Part shown: piece after piece, positions 52,682 to 64,000 of the stretch
Numbering within the stretch: the first letter of the stretch is position 1
Layout: each line of letters starts with the position of its first letter
From: Enterobacter cloacae
GTDB taxonomy: Bacteria > Pseudomonadota > Gammaproteobacteria > Enterobacterales > Enterobacteriaceae
Direction of reading: 5' to 3'
DNA length: 64,000 nt
Assembly: GCA_014169315.1 (NCBI GenBank)
Contig: AP022133.1
Location: forward strand, 3,968,001 to 4,032,000
Position numbers and translations under genes: made by a program
Notes under the pieces: model-generated
The model's input: the letters and a program-made list of their open reading frames with translations, nothing else
Database searches by the model: none
What the model was told of the DNA's origin: nothing

Positions 52682-52705
52682 AAAAGGCCGCTATGCGGCC
52701 TTTTT
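52682..52705. terminator. Bidirectional terminator between yhbY and greA
   Basis: AAAAGGCCGC-TAT-GCGGCCTTTTT forms a perfect stem with A and T tracts on both sides and serves the convergent yhbY and greA genes. Confidence 0.92.
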
Positions 52706-52746
52706 CCTTTCTTTACAATGTATCAACATCTTCGTGGAGAAGCGAA

Positions 52747-53223
52747 TTACAGGTACTCGACCTTGATAATTTCGTATTCCACTTCGCCGCCTGGGGTGCG
52801 GATGATGACAACATCGTCCTGCTCTTTGCCAATCAGGCCGCGAGCAATTGGTGAGTTCACCGAAATCAGGTTCTGTTTGAAATCAGCTTCATCGTCACCG
52901 ACGATGCGGTAAGTCTGCTCTTCGTCGTTATCCAGGTTCAGCACGCTAACGGTGGAACCAAAGATCACCCGGCCATTATTTGGCATTTTGGTGATATCGA
53001 TAACCTGCGCATTGGACAGCTTCGCTTCGATATCTTTAATACGCCCTTCACAGAAGCCCTGCTGCTCGCGCGCGGCGTGGTATTCAGCATTTTCTTTCAG
53101 GTCGCCATGCTCACGCGCATCCGCGATAGCGGCGATGATTTCAGGGCGACGAACGGATTTCAGGAAATCCAGCTCTTCGCGCAGTTTTTCGGCACCACGT
53201 AAGGTCATCGGAATAGCTTGCAT
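52747..53223 (-). CDS. greA: Transcription elongation factor GreA
   Basis: Transcript-cleavage factor of 158 residues that rescues backtracked RNA polymerase. The N-terminal antiparallel coiled coil (about residues 1-75) carries the acidic tip [20 protein letters not shown], and the C-terminal FKBP-like domain ends [10 protein letters not shown]. It is convergent with yhbY. The leader contains a hairpin (listed separately). Confidence 0.97.
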   Translation of the reverse strand: MQAIPMTLRGAEKLREELDFLKSVRRPEIIAAIADAREHGDLKENAEYHAAREQQGFCEGRIKDIEAKLSNAQVIDITKMPNNGRVIFGSTVSVLNLDNDEEQTYRIVGDDEADFKQNLISVNSPIARGLIGKEQDDVVIIRTPGGEVEYEIIKVEYL

Positions 53224-53250
53224 TTGTTATACCTCTTAAACATTCCTGTT

Positions 53251-53271
53251 GGGAGCAGCGTCACCTGCTCC
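53251..53271 (-). promoter_or_regulatory. Possible greA leader attenuator hairpin
   Basis: On the minus strand GGAGCAG-GTGACG-CTGCTCC forms a 7-bp stem about 28 bp before the greA start. E. coli greA has a leader attenuator that yields the small RNA GraL; this hairpin could be its counterpart, though a clear T tract does not follow directly. Confidence 0.35.
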
Positions 53272-53470
53272 GGCTCCTGTCCCCATGAACATCAAACCAT
53301 GAGCAAGCCAGAAGCAAAAAGAAAACCGACCCGGAAGCAACGCCCCAGGCCAGCAGCAATTTTCAATTTGATATGCATTTTACCGCGAAGTTCACTATGG
53401 GTCATCGTTTACTTTGCAGTGCCATGCACCGTAGTATGACGGTTTGTTTTCGGGTTGTTAGCGCGAGATT

Positions 53471-54904
53471 ATGCGATTTTCCAGATTTATCATCGGATTG
53501 ACTACCAGTATAACGTTCAGTGCTCAGGCCGCGAATGTTGATGAGTACATTAATCAGCTGCCCGCAGGGGCTAACCTTGCCCTGATGGTGCAGAAGGTCG
53601 GGGCGCAGACGCCAGAGATTGACTACCACAGTCAACAGATGGCGCTGCCTGCCAGTACTCAGAAGGTGATCACTGCACTCGCCGCCCTGCTCCAGCTTGG
53701 GCCTGATTTCCGGTTTACCACCACCCTTGAAACCAAAGGTAACGTCACGGGTGGCGAACTGAAAGGCGATCTTATCGCCCGCTTCGGGGGTGACCCGACG
53801 TTGAAGCGCCAGGATATCCGCAGCATGGTGGCGGCATTGAAAAAATCTGGCGTGCAGAAGATCGACGGTAATGTGTTGATCGACACCTCCATTTTTGCCA
53901 GCCACGATAAAGCCCCTGGCTGGCCGTGGAACGACATGACGCAGTGCTTTAGCGCACCGCCAGCGGCTGCCATTATTGACCGTAACTGCTTCTCCGTTTC
54001 GCTTTACAGCGCCCCAAAACCGGATGACTTAGCGTTTATCCGCGTGGCGTCCTACTACCCGGTGACGATGTTTAGCCAGGTACGTACGCTGGCAAAAGGC
54101 TCACCGGATGCACAGTATTGTGAGCTGGACGTGGTGCCAGGCGATCTTAACCGCTTCACGCTTACCGGTTGCCTGACGCAGCGCGCCGATCCACTGCCGC
54201 TGGCCTTTGCGATACAGGATGGGGCAAGTTACGCCGGGGCCATTCTCAAGGATGAACTGAAGCAGGCGGGGATCACCTGGTCCGGTACCCTGCTCCGCCA
54301 GACGCAGGTCAATCAACCCGGCACGGTTATCGCCAGCAACCAGTCTGCGCCATTGCACGATTTGCTCAAGATTATGCTGAAAAAGTCGGATAACATGATT
54401 GCCGACACGGTGTTCCGCATGATTGGTCACGCACGTTTCGGCGTTCAGGGAACCTGGCGCGCAGGGTCCGACGCAGTACGGCAGATCCTGCGTCAGCAGG
54501 CAGGGATCGATCTGGGTAACACCATCGCCGTCGATGGTTCCGGGTTATCACGCCATAATTTGATTTCCCCGGCGACCATGATGCAAGTGCTTCAGTACAT
54601 TGCACAACATGACACTGAGCTAAACTTTATTTCAATGCTACCACTTGCCGGACACGATGGTTCACTTCAGTACCGTGCCGGGCTTCACGCCGCCGGTGTG
54701 GATGGCAAAGTCTCAGCCAAAACAGGTTCACTGCAGGGGGTTTACAACCTTGCGGGCTTCATCACCACCGCCAGCGGACAACGTATGGCATTCGTGCAGT
54801 ATCTTTCCGGCTATGCCGTCGAACCGACTGACCAGCGCAACCGACGCATCCCGTTGGTACGATTCGAAAGCAGGCTTTATAAGGACATTTATCAGAATAA
54901 CTAG
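53471..54904 (+). CDS. dacB: D-alanyl-D-alanine carboxypeptidase/endopeptidase DacB (PBP4)
   Basis: Class C low-molecular-weight penicillin-binding protein of 477 residues, periplasmic, with a signal peptide of about 20 residues (cleavage near SAQA). The SxxK catalytic motif is S62-T-Q-K65; SDN and KTG motifs follow in order. The large insertion between them is typical of PBP4. It trims and hydrolyses peptidoglycan cross-links. It is divergent from greA and lies only 2 bp upstream of basR, so the two-component genes probably share its transcript. Confidence 0.96.
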   Translation: MRFSRFIIGLTTSITFSAQAANVDEYINQLPAGANLALMVQKVGAQTPEIDYHSQQMALPASTQKVITALAALLQLGPDFRFTTTLETKGNVTGGELKGDLIARFGGDPTLKRQDIRSMVAALKKSGVQKIDGNVLIDTSIFASHDKAPGWPWNDMTQCFSAPPAAAIIDRNCFSVSLYSAPKPDDLAFIRVASYYPVTMFSQVRTLAKGSPDAQYCELDVVPGDLNRFTLTGCLTQRADPLPLAFAIQDGASYAGAILKDELKQAGITWSGTLLRQTQVNQPGTVIASNQSAPLHDLLKIMLKKSDNMIADTVFRMIGHARFGVQGTWRAGSDAVRQILRQQAGIDLGNTIAVDGSGLSRHNLISPATMMQVLQYIAQHDTELNFISMLPLAGHDGSLQYRAGLHAAGVDGKVSAKTGSLQGVYNLAGFITTASGQRMAFVQYLSGYAVEPTDQRNRRIPLVRFESRLYKDIYQNN

Positions 54905-54906
54905 CG

Positions 54907-55569
54907 ATGAAACTACTCATAGTTGAAGACGATCTGTTATTACAGGAAGGGCTGGCGCTGGCGCTGGCCAATGAAGGATATGCGCTCGACTGTGCCGCCA
55001 CGGCGGCAGAAGCAGATGCCCTGATTCAGAGCGGTGAATATAGCCTGGTGATCCTCGATTTAGGTTTACCCGATAAAGATGGTGCCTCATTACTGAACCA
55101 GTGGCGACGCCGCGGTATCGCCAACCCAGTGTTGATCCTCACGGCGCGTGATTCCATCGAAGATCGTATTAACGGCCTTGATTCCGGTGCGGATGATTAT
55201 CTGGTGAAGCCTTTCGTCCTTGCAGAGCTTCAGGCACGCGTGCGGGCACTGATCCGCCGCTACCAGGGACATAGTGATAACTTACTAACCGACGGTGATA
55301 TTACGCTGAATCTGCAAACCCAGCAGGTGCTACGCAAATCGCTGCCTGTCGAAGTCACCCCAAAAGAGTTCGCCCTGCTTACACGCCTGATCATGCGTAG
55401 CGGGCAAACGGTACACCGTGAAACCCTGCAACAGGATATCTACTCCTGGCAGGACGATCCGGGGTCAAATACCCTCGAAGTTCACATTCACAACCTGCGC
55501 CGTAAGCTTGGTAAAGATCGAATTAAAACCGTCCGTGGCGTTGGCTACCGTCTGGAGAGCCAGAAATGA
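54907..55569 (+). CDS. basR: BasR/PmrA-like response regulator
   Basis: OmpR/PhoB-family response regulator of 220 residues. The receiver phospho-site is D51 with D8-D9 and K101 completing the pocket, and a winged-helix DNA-binding domain occupies about residues 125-220. Its C-terminal block (NTLEVHIHNLRRKLGKDRIKT) and overall sequence are closest to E. coli BasR/PmrA, the regulator of lipid A modification. E. coli has its basRS at eptA, not here. The ATG is 2 bp after dacB, and the 3' end overlaps basS by 4 bp. QseB is another relative; the assignment rests on sequence likeness. Confidence 0.8.
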   Translation: MKLLIVEDDLLLQEGLALALANEGYALDCAATAAEADALIQSGEYSLVILDLGLPDKDGASLLNQWRRRGIANPVLILTARDSIEDRINGLDSGADDYLVKPFVLAELQARVRALIRRYQGHSDNLLTDGDITLNLQTQQVLRKSLPVEVTPKEFALLTRLIMRSGQTVHRETLQQDIYSWQDDPGSNTLEVHIHNLRRKLGKDRIKTVRGVGYRLESQK

Positions 55570-56609
55570 ACAGCATGCGTCGGCGATTGATGATTTTGCT
55601 GGCGGTGATCTTACTGTTTTTCCAGCTGATAAGCGTGGTCTGGCTGTGGCATGAAAGCCGCGAACAGATTAGCTTTCTGGTGAGCGAAACGTTATCGGCA
55701 AAAGCGCGTAACAACCATGTCGAGAAAGAGATCCGCGAAGCGATTGCCTCGCTTCTGGTGCCTTCTCTGGTGATGGTGGGCTTTACCCTGTTCTTCTCAT
55801 TCTGGGCCGTCACCCTGATAACCCAGCCGCTGAATAAACTGCGTGCCAGCCTGGCTAACCGTTCGGCGGATAATCTTACCCCGCTGCCGATGTATTCCGA
55901 TATGGAAGAGATTGGCGCGGTGACGACGTCGCTGAATCAGCTGCTCGCCAGACTGGATAACACCATCCAGCAGGAGCGCCTCTTCACGGCAGACGCCGCT
56001 CACGAGCTGCGAACACCTCTCGCCGGAATCAGGCTACATCTGGAATTAATGGCTCAGTCGGGCTCACCGCAGGCCAATGCGTTGATTAGCCGGATCGATC
56101 AGTTGATGCACACCGTTGAACAACTGCTGATGCTGGCACGTGCCGGGCAGGCGCTGGCAAGCGGTCACTACGAAACCGTCAACTGGACAGACAGCATCAT
56201 TGTTCCACTCAGCCTTGAGCATGAAGCTAAAGAACATACGGTGATATGGCCGGACAAAAGTCCACTGACGGTTCAGGGTGACACGGTACTTCTGCGCCTG
56301 ATGCTGCGCAATCTGCTGGAGAATGCCACACGCTATAGCCCGACAGGCACAACCATTGAAGTGAAATTAATGGAGCATGATGGCGGTACGCAGGTCATCG
56401 TTGTCGATCAAGGGCCTGGCATTGATGAGGCACACCGACAGTCAATCACTGAACCATTCCGTCGTCTCGATCAGCGCTACGGTGGCAGCGGGCTGGGGCT
56501 GAGTATTGTGCAACGCATCGTTCAGCTTCACCACGGCAAATTGACGCTTGAGAACGGCATTGAAGGTGGCTTAATCGCCAGTTGCTGGTTACCCGCGACA
56601 TTAAGTTAA
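55566..56609 (+). CDS. basS: BasS/PmrB-like sensor histidine kinase
   Basis: Membrane histidine kinase of 347 residues. TM1 is near residues 8-28 and TM2 near 64-85, separated by a short periplasmic loop. A HAMP domain and a dimerisation box with phospho-histidine H146 (TADAAHELRTPLAG) follow, then the ATPase domain (LLENATRYSP, DQGPGID, GSGLGLSI). The loop ends with EKEIREAIASL, including an E-x-x-E as in the iron-sensing loop of Salmonella PmrB. It overlaps basR by 4 bp. Function by homology only; no lipid A modification gene is adjacent. Confidence 0.8.
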   Translation: MNSMRRRLMILLAVILLFFQLISVVWLWHESREQISFLVSETLSAKARNNHVEKEIREAIASLLVPSLVMVGFTLFFSFWAVTLITQPLNKLRASLANRSADNLTPLPMYSDMEEIGAVTTSLNQLLARLDNTIQQERLFTADAAHELRTPLAGIRLHLELMAQSGSPQANALISRIDQLMHTVEQLLMLARAGQALASGHYETVNWTDSIIVPLSLEHEAKEHTVIWPDKSPLTVQGDTVLLRLMLRNLLENATRYSPTGTTIEVKLMEHDGGTQVIVVDQGPGIDEAHRQSITEPFRRLDQRYGGSGLGLSIVQRIVQLHHGKLTLENGIEGGLIASCWLPATLS

Positions 56610-56633
56610 AAAAAAGCCCCCTTCGCAGGGGGC
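56607..56633 (-). terminator. obgE terminator
   Basis: On the minus strand GCCCCC-TGCGAA-GGGGGC is followed by a run of about nine T residues, 13 bp after the obgE stop codon. It also faces the convergent basS. Confidence 0.9.
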
Positions 56634-56645
56634 CTTCCACAGGAA

Positions 56646-58801
<2,156 letters not shown>

Positions 58802-58843
58802 GCCCGTTTTCCCTACAGAAAATTTTCCGGGTTTCCAATGTAA

Positions 58844-58871
58844 AAAGCCCCGCAACACGTTGCGGGGCTTT
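58844..58871 (-). terminator. rpmA attenuator/terminator
   Basis: On the minus strand a 13-bp perfect stem AAAGCCCCGCAAC / GTTGCGGGGCTTT has T residues after it. It lies 26 bp after rpmA and upstream of yhbE, so downstream transcription needs read-through. Confidence 0.9.
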
Positions 58872-58896
58872 AATCCGTTACCGGACCGAGAAAACC

Positions 58897-59154
<258 letters not shown>

Positions 59155-59173
59155 TTAAATCTCTCCTCAGGTC

Positions 59174-59539
<366 letters not shown>

Positions 59540-59742
59540 TCACAATAGGGCGCGAATATTACGCAAAACGCGAGCCTTTGACAAGTGCTACCGTCAATAC
59601 ATGAAGAAAAAAAACACAACACGTACGGTAACGTTTATCTGAGCCGTTTTTTCAGTACAATCAGCAATACTATTGATAAACCGAAACCCTTTGTTACCCC
59701 ATTGAAGATGGGATAAACAGGATAAAAAGCCCGGCTTTTGCG

Positions 59743-60714
59743 ATGAATTTAGAAAAAATCAACGAGTTAACCGCGCAAGATATGGCGGGTGTAAATGCAG
59801 CAATCCTGGAGCAACTCAACTCTGACGTTCAGCTGATCAACCAGCTGGGCTATTACATCGTCAGCGGCGGCGGCAAACGCATTCGCCCGATGATTGCCAT
59901 TCTGGCTGCCAGAGCCGTTGGCTACCAGGGAAATGCGCACGTCACTATTGCAGCACTGATCGAATTTATCCACACCGCAACGCTTCTTCACGACGACGTC
60001 GTAGATGAATCCGACATGCGTCGTGGCAAAGCCACGGCAAATGCCGCCTTTGGCAACGCAGCCAGCGTTCTGGTGGGGGATTTTATCTATACCCGCGCCT
60101 TCCAGATGATGACCAGCCTCGGTTCGCTGAAGGTGCTGGAAGTGATGTCTGAAGCCGTTAACGTCATCGCCGAAGGCGAAGTGCTGCAGCTGATGAACGT
60201 CAACGATCCGGATATTACCGAAGAGAACTACATGCGCGTGATCTACAGCAAGACAGCGCGCTTGTTTGAAGCGGCGGCTCAGTGCTCCGGTATTCTGGCA
60301 GGTTGCACAGAGGCACAGGAAAAAGGGCTGCAGGACTATGGCCGCTATCTTGGCACCGCGTTCCAGTTGATTGACGATTTACTGGATTACAGCGCCGATG
60401 GCGAAACACTCGGTAAAAACGTGGGTGATGACCTGAACGAAGGTAAGCCAACCCTGCCGCTGCTGCATGCAATGCGCAATGGTTCACCTGAACAGGCCAA
60501 AATGATCCGTGAGGCTATCGAGCAGGGAAATGGTCGACATCTTCTGGAACCGGTACTGGAAACAATGGCTATCTGCGGGTCGCTGGAGTGGACACGCCAG
60601 CGTGCTGAAGAAGAGGCCGATAAAGCCATTGCAGCTCTTCAGGTCATTCCAGACAGCCCGTGGCGTGATGCTCTCATTGCGCTAGCCCACATTGCCGTCC
60701 AGCGCGATCGCTAA
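59743..60714 (+). CDS. ispB: Octaprenyl diphosphate synthase IspB
   Basis: Trans-polyprenyl diphosphate synthase of 323 residues that makes the C40 side chain of ubiquinone-8 and menaquinone-8. The first aspartate-rich motif is LLHDDVVDESD (about residue 84-88) and the second is LIDDLLDY. It is essential in E. coli. It is divergent from rplU; an A/T-poor hairpin CTCCCCGTAT / ATACGGGGAG at 60726-60747 follows its stop codon. Confidence 0.97.
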   Translation: MNLEKINELTAQDMAGVNAAILEQLNSDVQLINQLGYYIVSGGGKRIRPMIAILAARAVGYQGNAHVTIAALIEFIHTATLLHDDVVDESDMRRGKATANAAFGNAASVLVGDFIYTRAFQMMTSLGSLKVLEVMSEAVNVIAEGEVLQLMNVNDPDITEENYMRVIYSKTARLFEAAAQCSGILAGCTEAQEKGLQDYGRYLGTAFQLIDDLLDYSADGETLGKNVGDDLNEGKPTLPLLHAMRNGSPEQAKMIREAIEQGNGRHLLEPVLETMAICGSLEWTRQRAEEEADKAIAALQVIPDSPWRDALIALAHIAVQRDR

Positions 60715-60725
60715 CCTCTCCTCTT

Positions 60726-60747
60726 CTCCCCGTATCAATACGGGGAG
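60726..60747 (+). terminator. Hairpin after ispB
   Basis: The perfect 10-bp palindromic arms CTCCCCGTAT / ATACGGGGAG lie 12 bp after the ispB stop codon. Only a short ATT follows, so it may stabilise the 3' end more than terminate. Confidence 0.6.
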
Positions 60748-60942
60748 ATTCCAGTAAACGTCAATAAATTCCATATTCATGTTAAATCATCGGCTTACAT
60801 GCCGCATGAATAAAGCCATGTCATATTCTGAATATTGCTTCCAGTAACGCGAACTTTTTAGAACCAATGTTCGAAATGCGTATAGTACCCCTGTCGTTTC
60901 AGGAGAAATGACGTGGGTGAATACGAACATAAGGACAGCTTT

Positions 60943-61230
60943 ATGGATACGAAATTTATCGACTGGCATTCCGCAGATATCATTGCGGCACTGCGTAAAA
61001 AAGGAACATCGCTTGCAGCAGAGTCACGCCGCAGTGGCTTAAGCTCTTCCACTCTGGCAAATGCGCTGACCCGTCCGTGGCCCAAGGGTGAATTGATTAT
61101 TGCAACGGCGCTGGAAACACACCCGTGGATAATCTGGCCGTCGCGCTACCACGATCCCATTACCCATGAATTTATTGACAGAACACGCATGATTCGCCAG
61201 AAAAAAACGAAAGGAGAGCAGCCGGTGTAA
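60943..61230 (+). CDS. sfsB: Nlp-family DNA-binding regulator SfsB
   Basis: Small helix-turn-helix protein of 95 residues in the Ner/Nlp family (phage Mu Ner-like). DIIAALRKKGTSLAAESRRSGLSSSTLANAL holds the HTH, and WPSRYHD is conserved. In E. coli SfsB was linked to maltose gene expression. The ATG at 60943 has AAGGAC 6 bp upstream; an ATG 30 bp earlier is weaker. Confidence 0.9.
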   Translation: MDTKFIDWHSADIIAALRKKGTSLAAESRRSGLSSSTLANALTRPWPKGELIIATALETHPWIIWPSRYHDPITHEFIDRTRMIRQKKTKGEQPV

Positions 61231-61293
61231 TGCTCTTTTTTTGACAGGAATAGCAACCCCCCGGTCATTTCTGGCAGGGGGCTGCCGGAACGA

Positions 61294-62565
<1,272 letters not shown>

Positions 62566-62604
62566 TTATAAATTCAACCGTGCTGCGGGCGCATCGCCCC
62601 CAGC

Positions 62605-62859
62605 TCAAAAACCATTTAGTTTGCGATCGCGTGCCCACTCTTGTGGGGTGAACGCTTTGATCGACAGGGCGTGGATGCGGTTATCTGCAATGTATTCCAT
62701 CAGCGGCGCGTAAACAGCCTGCTGCTTCTTCACACGGCTCATACCGTCGAACATCTCACCCACAGCAATAACCTGGAAGTGACTGCCATCGCCAGTGACG
62801 TGGGCTTCCTGAAGGGAGAGTGCATTCATCAGCACTGTCTGGATTTCATGATTTTCCAT
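62605..62859 (-). CDS. ibaG: BolA-family protein IbaG
   Basis: BolA/IbaG-type protein of 84 residues with the class II KH-like fold. [28 protein letters not shown] holds the conserved histidine/loop region implicated in iron-sulfur ligand sharing with monothiol glutaredoxins. It was formerly yrbA and is acid-induced in E. coli. It lies between mlaB and murA. Confidence 0.95.
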   Translation of the reverse strand: MENHEIQTVLMNALSLQEAHVTGDGSHFQVIAVGEMFDGMSRVKKQQAVYAPLMEYIADNRIHALSIKAFTPQEWARDRKLNGF

Positions 62860-62985
62860 GGGCTCTTAATCATCTGATAGTGAAAACAAGCCAAACATCT
62901 TAGAGCAAAGTGGCGTTGTCTTAAACAAGCAAAAAGCCCCGACGGTGAAACTGCCAGGGCTTGCGGAAGTAACGTACTGAAAAAA

Positions 62986-63279
62986 TTAGTGAGGTAACAG
63001 CTCTTCAGATAAATTGTAGAGCTGTGCCAGGGTCACGACATTATCGCTCGCGCCAGCCAACGTGACGTTGGCTCCCTGCTTTTTCCCCACGGCAACAAGA
63101 TGGATGAGCAGCGCAATGCCTGCCGTATCGACCCGCGTAACGTCGCTTAAATCAATCTGTGTAACGCCCTGCATGGCTTCGTGGCGCTTATCCCATAAAG
63201 GGTTCAGCAGATCCTGGTCAAGCTCACCAGACAGCGTTAACACTTCGCCTTCACGCGACCAGCTAAGTTGCTGTGACAT
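62986..63279 (-). CDS. mlaB: Phospholipid ABC transporter STAS protein MlaB
   Basis: Cytoplasmic STAS-domain protein of 97 residues in the MlaFEDB complex that moves phospholipids between the outer and inner membranes. The STAS core is ITQIDLSDVTRVDTAGIALLIHLV (about residues 38-61). It overlaps the mlaC stop codon by one base. Confidence 0.96.
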   Translation of the reverse strand: MSQQLSWSREGEVLTLSGELDQDLLNPLWDKRHEAMQGVTQIDLSDVTRVDTAGIALLIHLVAVGKKQGANVTLAGASDNVVTLAQLYNLSEELLPH

Positions 63280-63914
63280 TACTTTTTCTCGTCCAGAGAA
63301 ATTTTCTGACGAGAGATAGACTGCAGCTGTGCGGTCAGGCCATCAATGCCTTTGGTGCGCAGCAGGTCGCTCCACTCGTTCTGCTTAGTCGTGATCATGC
63401 TCACCCCTTCGGCAATCATGTCATACGCCTGCCAGTTTCCGGTCTGGCTGTTTTTACGCCACTGGAAGTCCAGGCGAACCGGTGGACGGCCATTAGGATC
63501 CAGGATGGTCACGCGGATAGGAATAATGGTCGCACCACCCAGCGGTTGCTCCGGGGCAATCTGGTAGGTCTGACCGTGATACATCGCCAGTGCCTGGCCG
63601 TATGCCTGTTTCAGGTATTCGTGGAATGCAGCAAAGTAGGCATCACGCTGCGCAGGGGTGGCGTCTTTGTAGTAACGGCCCAGTACCAGTGCGCCTGCAT
63701 ATTTGATCTGCACATATGGCAGCAATTCCTGATCGACTACATCACGCAGATAGTCAGGATTTGCACGAATTTTAGGTTGTTCATTTTTAAGACGATCGAA
63801 GGTTTTCTTCGCGGCCTCGTCCATCAGTTTGTACGGGTTGCTCTGATCCGCAGCATGTACTGCGGTGAGAGGGGCAATGACCAGCATGGCAACCATTAAC
63901 AGTCGTTTAAACAT
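63279..63914 (-). CDS. mlaC: Periplasmic phospholipid-binding protein MlaC
   Basis: Periplasmic carrier of 211 residues that shuttles phospholipid between MlaA-OmpC at the outer membrane and MlaFEDB in the inner membrane. A signal peptide of about 21 residues (cleavage after AVHA) precedes the Tol-Ttg2 domain. It starts 18 bp after mlaD and overlaps mlaB by one base. Confidence 0.97.
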   Translation of the reverse strand: MFKRLLMVAMLVIAPLTAVHAADQSNPYKLMDEAAKKTFDRLKNEQPKIRANPDYLRDVVDQELLPYVQIKYAGALVLGRYYKDATPAQRDAYFAAFHEYLKQAYGQALAMYHGQTYQIAPEQPLGGATIIPIRVTILDPNGRPPVRLDFQWRKNSQTGNWQAYDMIAEGVSMITTKQNEWSDLLRTKGIDGLTAQLQSISRQKISLDEKK

Positions 63915-63932
63915 GAATCACTTCTCCTGGTA

Positions 63933-64000
63933 TTAATTGGTCGCGCCTGGGGTCGGCTCGACGTTGGTATGGTCTTTCCCCTGTGCAGGGGTAGCATCAG
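63933..64000 (-). CDS. mlaD: MlaD, 3' end only (cut by window edge)
   Basis: The last 22 codons of a minus-strand gene reading ...DATPAQGKDHTNVEPTPGATN, then TAA. The Pro/Thr-rich tail and its place 18 bp before mlaC fit MlaD, the MCE-domain subunit of the MlaFEDB complex. The domain itself lies beyond the window, so the assignment rests on context and tail likeness. Confidence 0.8.
   Translation of the reverse strand, partial: DATPAQGKDHTNVEPTPGATN

Overview
The window is chromosomal DNA of an Enterobacterales bacterium. Gene order, protein sequences and RNA genes follow the Escherichia coli core stretch from tdc to mla, and nearly every product aligns from memory with its E. coli homologue at about full length. 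Three features point to Enterobacter or a near relative rather than E. coli: a BasRS (PmrAB)-like two-component pair between dacB and obgE, a complete 13-gene aga cluster, and REP and ERIC repeats of the Enterobacter/Klebsiella type. The genus is an inference.

Layout. (1) 22-6938, minus strand: tdcABCDE, anaerobic threonine/serine degradation to propionate with ATP formation. Upstream lies an AT-rich stretch of almost 700 bp with CRP-like sites and no convincing gene. (2) 7591-8040: rnpB (RNase P RNA) with its promoter and terminator. (3) 8132-19365: the aga regulon. AgaR represses two divergent or internal promoters, and two mannose-family PTS permeases (AgaVWE and AgaBCD, with the single EIIA AgaF) take up N-acetylgalactosamine and galactosamine. 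AgaA, AgaS and AgaI deacetylate and deaminate/isomerise, and KbaZ/KbaY cleave tagatose-1,6-bisphosphate. (4) 19480-24157: rsmI, then lpoA-yraN-diaA-dolP (16S rRNA methylation, PBP1A activation, DnaA control, outer-membrane integrity). (5) 24211-31023: yraQ, yraR, yhbP, yhbQ, yhbS, yhbT, ubiU-ubiV (O2-independent ubiquinone hydroxylation) and yhbW, with an ERIC element. (6) 31074-44770, minus strand: mtr, deaD (with the tiny overlapping yrbN), nlpI, pnp, rpsO, truB, rbfA, infB, nusA, rimP and the initiator tRNA metY, the classic translation/RNA-decay superoperon. (7) 45057-52595: argG, tRNA-Leu(GAG), secG, glmM, folP, ftsH, rlmE, yhbY. (8) 52747-61230: greA, dacB-basR-basS, obgE, yhbE, rpmA, rplU, ispB, sfsB. 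(9) 61294-64000: murA, ibaG, mlaB, mlaC and the 3' tail of mlaD, which runs off the end.

Most of the window is conserved housekeeping sequence. I found no prophage, insertion sequence, CRISPR array or clear defence system, and no convincing undescribed system. The parts most worth a second look are the dacB-linked BasRS pair, the aga regulon with its operator array and shared EIIA, the hexanucleotide repeat inside lpoA, and the long tdcA upstream region that lacks a recognisable tdcR.
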